The notes beneath the pieces were generated by a model, which did not search any database, was not told where the DNA came from, and worked only from the letters and a program-made list of their open reading frames with translations. Both the position numbers and the translations under genes were made by a program. Source: Thalassospiraceae bacterium LMO-SO8 (lineage in GTDB: Bacteria > Pseudomonadota > Alphaproteobacteria > Rhodospirillales > Casp-alpha2). From it: a stretch of DNA of 64,000 nucleotides. The stretch is taken from contig CP134226.1 in assembly GCA_031655335.1 (NCBI GenBank), forward strand, positions 3,654,001-3,718,000, in the 5' to 3' direction. This document shows positions 60,698 to 64,000 of the stretch, piece after piece. Numbering within the stretch: position 1 is the stretch's first letter; every line of letters begins with the position of its first letter.

Positions 60698-62722
60698 ATG
60701 TCCTTGTTCCTGTCATTCATGAACAACACGAAGATTCTGACCAAGATCTTCATCGGCTTCGGGATCGTCCTGGCCCTGCTGCTGGTCATCAGCGCAACCG
60801 GCGGCGTCAGCCTGCAGAGCGGCGAAGGCAACTTCACCCAGTACCGTGAGCAGGCCGCCCTGTCGAACCGCGCCGCCATGGTCCAGGCCACCCTGCAGAA
60901 GGCCCAACTGGCGGTCGGCGACTACATCACCCAGTCGTCGGAAGACGCCATCGCGGAATTCGAGGAACGCATTTCCGAGACCATGGAATTGATCGAGACT
61001 CTGGACGGCCAGGTCACCGACCCCAAACGCAAGAAGACCATCACCAACGCCATCGAGAACCTGGGCACCTATCGGTCCGCGTTCGACCAGGTCACGTCCC
61101 TGCAAACCAAGCGGAATTCCATCTCCCAAAGCCAGATGGAGGTGATCGGCCCGGACATGGAGAGCAAGCTCACCGCCCTCATGCAGAAATCCTATGACGA
61201 GACGGACGTGTCCGCCGCCTACCGCGCGGCGAAGACCCAGCGTTCGCTTCTGCTCATGCGCCTTTACGCCAACAAGTTCATCACGGCCAACCAGCTCGAC
61301 GATTTCGACAAGGCCATGGCAGCCGCCGGCGAGATGAAGGAAAACATCGCCGAATTGCAGAACGAGCTGTTCGACGAGGAACGCAAGGCCACCACCGCCA
61401 AGATCGCCGAGATGCTGGAACAGTACGAAGCCGCCCTCACGGAAGTAAGCGAGGTCATGGCCCAACGCGACGAACTCGTGCTCGGCACCATCGGCTTCGT
61501 CGGCCCCAATATCGCGGCCTTGATGAACGACCTGCGGAACGACCTGAAGGCCGTTCAGGAAGCCTTGGGGCCGGCCACCAGCAAGGCCATGAAGACGGCG
61601 ATGATGGTAACCCTGGTGGTCGCCGGCGTCAGCGTCCTGTTGGGCGTTCTGGCGGCGCTGTTGATCGGCAACGGCATCGCGCGGCCCGTGACCGCCCTGA
61701 CGGCGGCCATGACGTCGCTGGCCGGCGGCGACAAGACCGTCGACATTCCCAGCCAGAAAAACGGCGACGAGGTCGGCGACATGGCGCGGGCCGTCCTGGT
61801 GTTCAAGGAAAGCATGATCAAGGCCGACGAGCTTGCGGCCCGCGAACGGGAGGCCCAGAAACGGCGCGAGGAACGGGGCCGCCAGATCGAGGCCCTGACC
61901 GGCTCGTTCGATTCCGACGTCTCGGCGCTTCTGCAATCCCTGACCACATCGGCGGCCGAGATGACCTCGACCGCGTCGACCATGTCCAAGATCGCCGACG
62001 GCACCAACGAGCGGGCGGCCACGGTCGCCGGCGCCGCCGAACAGGCCTCGGCCAATGTGCAGACCGTCGCCACGGCGACCGAAGAACTGTCCTCCTCGAT
62101 CCAGGAAATCGCCCGTCAGGTCGCGCAGTCGTCCAACGTGGCCGCACGGGCGGTCAACGAGGCCAACCACACGGACGAACAAATCCAAGGACTGGCCCGC
62201 GCCGCCCATCGTATCGGCGAGGTCGTCGACATGATCACCGACATCGCCGAGCAGACCAACCTGCTGGCGCTCAACGCGACCATCGAGGCCGCCCGCGCCG
62301 GCGACGCCGGCAAGGGCTTCGCCGTGGTCGCCAGCGAGGTCAAGAATCTGGCCAACCAGACCGCCAAGGCGACCGACGAGATCAGCCAGCAGATCGCCGA
62401 TATCCAGGCGGAAACCCAGGATGCCGTGCGGGCGATCAAGTCGATCACCTCGACCATCAGCGAGATGAGCGAGATCGCCAGCACCATCGCGTCGGCCGTC
62501 GAGGAACAAGGGGCGGCGACCAGCGAGATCGCGCGCAACGTGGAACAGGCCTCGACCGGCACCCAGGAAGTCACCTCCAACATCATCGAGGTGACCCATT
62601 CGGCCGGGGAAACCGGCACCGCCGCGACCCAGGTCACCAGCGTCGCCAGTTCCCTGAACACCCAGGCCGATCACCTGAAGCAGCAGGTCGAGAGGTTCCT
62701 GGAAGGCGTGCGGGCGGCTTAA
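60698..62722 (+). CDS. Methyl-accepting chemotaxis protein with long helical periplasmic sensor
   Basis: 674 residues. TM1 about 12-35 ([19 protein letters not shown]) and TM2 about 300-325 enclose a ~260-residue helical domain ([40 protein letters not shown]), the size of the helical bimodular (HBM) sensors. HAMP and the signalling hairpin [20 protein letters not shown] follow. The ligand is unknown; HBM receptors often sense organic acids, and here that is inference. GGAGGAGAG precedes the ATG. Fifth chemoreceptor locus in the window. Confidence 0.92.
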   Translation: MSLFLSFMNNTKILTKIFIGFGIVLALLLVISATGGVSLQSGEGNFTQYREQAALSNRAAMVQATLQKAQLAVGDYITQSSEDAIAEFEERISETMELIETLDGQVTDPKRKKTITNAIENLGTYRSAFDQVTSLQTKRNSISQSQMEVIGPDMESKLTALMQKSYDETDVSAAYRAAKTQRSLLLMRLYANKFITANQLDDFDKAMAAAGEMKENIAELQNELFDEERKATTAKIAEMLEQYEAALTEVSEVMAQRDELVLGTIGFVGPNIAALMNDLRNDLKAVQEALGPATSKAMKTAMMVTLVVAGVSVLLGVLAALLIGNGIARPVTALTAAMTSLAGGDKTVDIPSQKNGDEVGDMARAVLVFKESMIKADELAAREREAQKRREERGRQIEALTGSFDSDVSALLQSLTTSAAEMTSTASTMSKIADGTNERAATVAGAAEQASANVQTVATATEELSSSIQEIARQVAQSSNVAARAVNEANHTDEQIQGLARAAHRIGEVVDMITDIAEQTNLLALNATIEAARAGDAGKGFAVVASEVKNLANQTAKATDEISQQIADIQAETQDAVRAIKSITSTISEMSEIASTIASAVEEQGAATSEIARNVEQASTGTQEVTSNIIEVTHSAGETGTAATQVTSVASSLNTQADHLKQQVERFLEGVRAA

Positions 62723-62728
62723 GACGCC

Positions 62729-63016
62729 CTAGACGGTCGGCCGGGCGTCGAACCCGGTCACGCCGGGGGCGGTGGCGGGCATGCGGACAACACTGTCCAC
62801 CCGCGCCGCCGGCGGGCCTTCGTGGCAGCGTTCAATCATCCGGCGGACGGCATCCGGCCTGCCCGAGAACACCGCCTCGACCGTACCGTCGCGGCGGTTG
62901 CGGACCCAGCCCGAAAGCCCCAGTTCCCGCGCCTGCTCGCAGGTCCAGCCCCGGAACCACACGCCTTGGACCCGGCCGGAAATGACGACATGAACGGTTT
63001 CGATGGGGCCGGACAT
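62729..63016 (-). CDS. acyP: Acylphosphatase
   Basis: 95 residues, complete. Active-site [12 protein letters not shown] carries catalytic Arg22, and Asn40 is in [17 protein letters not shown]. It hydrolyses acyl phosphates. It follows the acyl-CoA carboxylase gene by 26 bp on the same strand. The chemoreceptor converges 6 bp from its stop. Confidence 0.95.
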   Translation of the reverse strand: MSGPIETVHVVISGRVQGVWFRGWTCEQARELGLSGWVRNRRDGTVEAVFSGRPDAVRRMIERCHEGPPAARVDSVVRMPATAPGVTGFDARPTV

Positions 63017-63042
63017 GACGGCCTGTCACTCCGTCGGGGCGG

Positions 63043-64000
63043 TCACTCGAATTCCAGGATGATCTGGTCGACCATCAGGCTGTCGCCGGGGGCGGCCTTG
63101 ATCTCCTTGACCACGGCGTCCTTTTCGGCGCGCATGACGTTTTCCATCTTCATGGCCTCGAGAACGCAAAGCTCCTCGCCGGCCTTGACCTCCTGCCCGA
63201 CCGCGACGGCGAGCGACACCAGCAGCCCCGGCATGGGCGACATCAGGAATTTCGACGTGTCGGGCGGCTGCTTTTCCGGGATATGGCGGTACAATTCGGC
63301 CGTGCCGGGGCTCAGCACCAGGGCCCGCGATTCCGTCCCCGCATGGATGATGCGGTAGGCAATATCGGCGCGCCCGACCTGGACGCTCTGCGGCTTGCCG
63401 TCCAGCGTCAGCTCCATCAAGGTGTCGCCAAGCCGCCAATCGGTCCGCAGTTTTAAGGTCTTGCCGCCATAGGTCACGTCGTAGCCGCCGTCGGCGGGAT
63501 CGACGTGGACCGGATGGGGATCGCGGCCCAGAACGACCACCCAGTCGGCGGAAACGGCGCGGGAATGGCCTTCGACCTGACCGCTGATACCGGCGGCGCG
63601 GTCCTGATAGGCGCGGTGCATGGCGGCGGCGACGGCGACGCTCAGGGTCGGGTCGTCCTGCACGGCGTCCTTGGGGTTGAAGCCGTCGGGATATTCCTCG
63701 GCGATGAAGTTGGTGGAGAACTCGCCCGAACGCACCCGCTCGTGCGCCATCAAAGCCGACAGAAAGGCGATGTTGTTGGCGATGCCGGTGATCTGGAATC
63801 GGTCCAGGGCCCGCGCCATCTCGTCCATGGCGGCATTCCGGTCCTTCCCATAGGTCACCAGCTTGGCGACCATGGGATCGTAGAACATGGAAATCTCGCC
63901 GCCTTCGAACACGCCGGTGTCGACGCGCACGGTCTCCGTCTCGGCCGGCGGGCGGTAACGCACCAGGCGCCCGGTCGACGGCAGGAAGTTGCGGAACGGG
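63043..64000 (-). CDS. pccA: Acyl-CoA carboxylase alpha subunit (PccA-like), C-terminal part
   Basis: The last ~319 residues; the biotin-carboxylase start lies past the right edge. Visible are the end of the biotin carboxylase domain (RVDTGVFEGGEISMFYDPMV; QITGIANNIAFLSALMAH), a middle BT-type domain, and a biotinyl domain with AMKMEN, the lysine 35 residues from the C-terminus as expected. The BT domain and C-terminal wording favour propionyl-CoA carboxylase over acetyl- or methylcrotonyl-CoA carboxylase, not decisively. Biotin is added on that lysine. Confidence 0.88.
   Translation of the reverse strand, partial: PFRNFLPSTGRLVRYRPPAETETVRVDTGVFEGGEISMFYDPMVAKLVTYGKDRNAAMDEMARALDRFQITGIANNIAFLSALMAHERVRSGEFSTNFIAEEYPDGFNPKDAVQDDPTLSVAVAAAMHRAYQDRAAGISGQVEGHSRAVSADWVVVLGRDPHPVHVDPADGGYDVTYGGKTLKLRTDWRLGDTLMELTLDGKPQSVQVGRADIAYRIIHAGTESRALVLSPGTAELYRHIPEKQPPDTSKFLMSPMPGLLVSLAVAVGQEVKAGEELCVLEAMKMENVMRAEKDAVVKEIKAAPGDSLMVDQIILEFE

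Overview
The window is GC-rich and densely coded, and reads as a chromosomal stretch of an alphaproteobacterium, most likely Rhodospirillales-like. The reasons are a Cpa-type Tad pilus locus, a DUF1489 protein, an ELM1-family protein, an abundance of chemoreceptors, and a biotin-dependent acyl-CoA carboxylase of the propionyl-CoA type. The taxonomic call is inference from gene content; no rRNA is present. I see no prophage, insertion sequence transposase or CRISPR array.

Layout. (1) 1-8.1 kb: Tad/Flp pilus locus. On the minus strand run flp, cpaA, cpaB, cpaC, cpaD, cpaE and cpaF (cut by the left edge). A TadG-like von Willebrand factor A protein is divergent from flp across an AT-rich control region with a 20-bp perfect palindrome. 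Two TadE-like pseudopilin genes lie apart at 17.8-19.0 kb; one carries EF-hand-like calcium loops. (2) 8.3-15 kb: a NIT-domain chemoreceptor and an RND efflux pair. (3) 15-17 kb: arsenic resistance (arsR-arsC-acr3) behind a dyad operator. (4) 19-26.3 kb: metabolic genes (FAA hydrolase, TIM-barrel epimerase-like protein), an ELM1-like protein, a PAS protein, and a tight GntR / PhyH dioxygenase / SAF-domain dehydrogenase operon under a 23-bp palindrome. (5) 26-36.6 kb: TPR-sulfotransferase, pyrE, an oligopeptide-type ABC importer (binding protein and two permeases, no ATPase) interrupted by a DUF559 gene and a 141-bp inverted-repeat element, a YeeE/YedE transporter, a hydrolase and a UspA protein. 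(6) 36.7-46 kb: class III aminotransferase, PadR regulator, Hpt protein, CheY-like regulator, acyl-CoA enzymes, rhodanese, HCCA-isomerase-like protein, SDR, thiolase, two related membrane proteins and a thioesterase. (7) 46-52.7 kb: a chemoreceptor array with two full paralogues flanking a decayed copy, then a multi-PAS histidine kinase behind a sigma-54 type promoter. (8) 52.8-64 kb: aspartate dehydrogenase, MerR regulator, MgtE, tRNA-Leu, lipB, a periplasmic THI5/NMT1-GGDEF fusion, a metallo-beta-lactamase-fold protein with an altered metal motif divergent from a GlcG/HbpS-like protein, a fifth chemoreceptor locus, acylphosphatase, and the C-terminal part of a PccA-like subunit cut by the right edge.

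Together the genes suggest a motile, surface-attaching heterotroph with heavy investment in sensing: five chemoreceptor loci, a histidine kinase, Hpt and CheY-like parts, and a diguanylate cyclase. It appears to use acyl-CoA and amino-acid-derived carbon. The least conventional items are the calcium-loop pseudopilin, the chemoreceptor/histidine-kinase unit, the THI5-GGDEF sensor, the GntR/PhyH/SAF module and the metal-motif-altered MBL protein. None of these can be called new from sequence alone.
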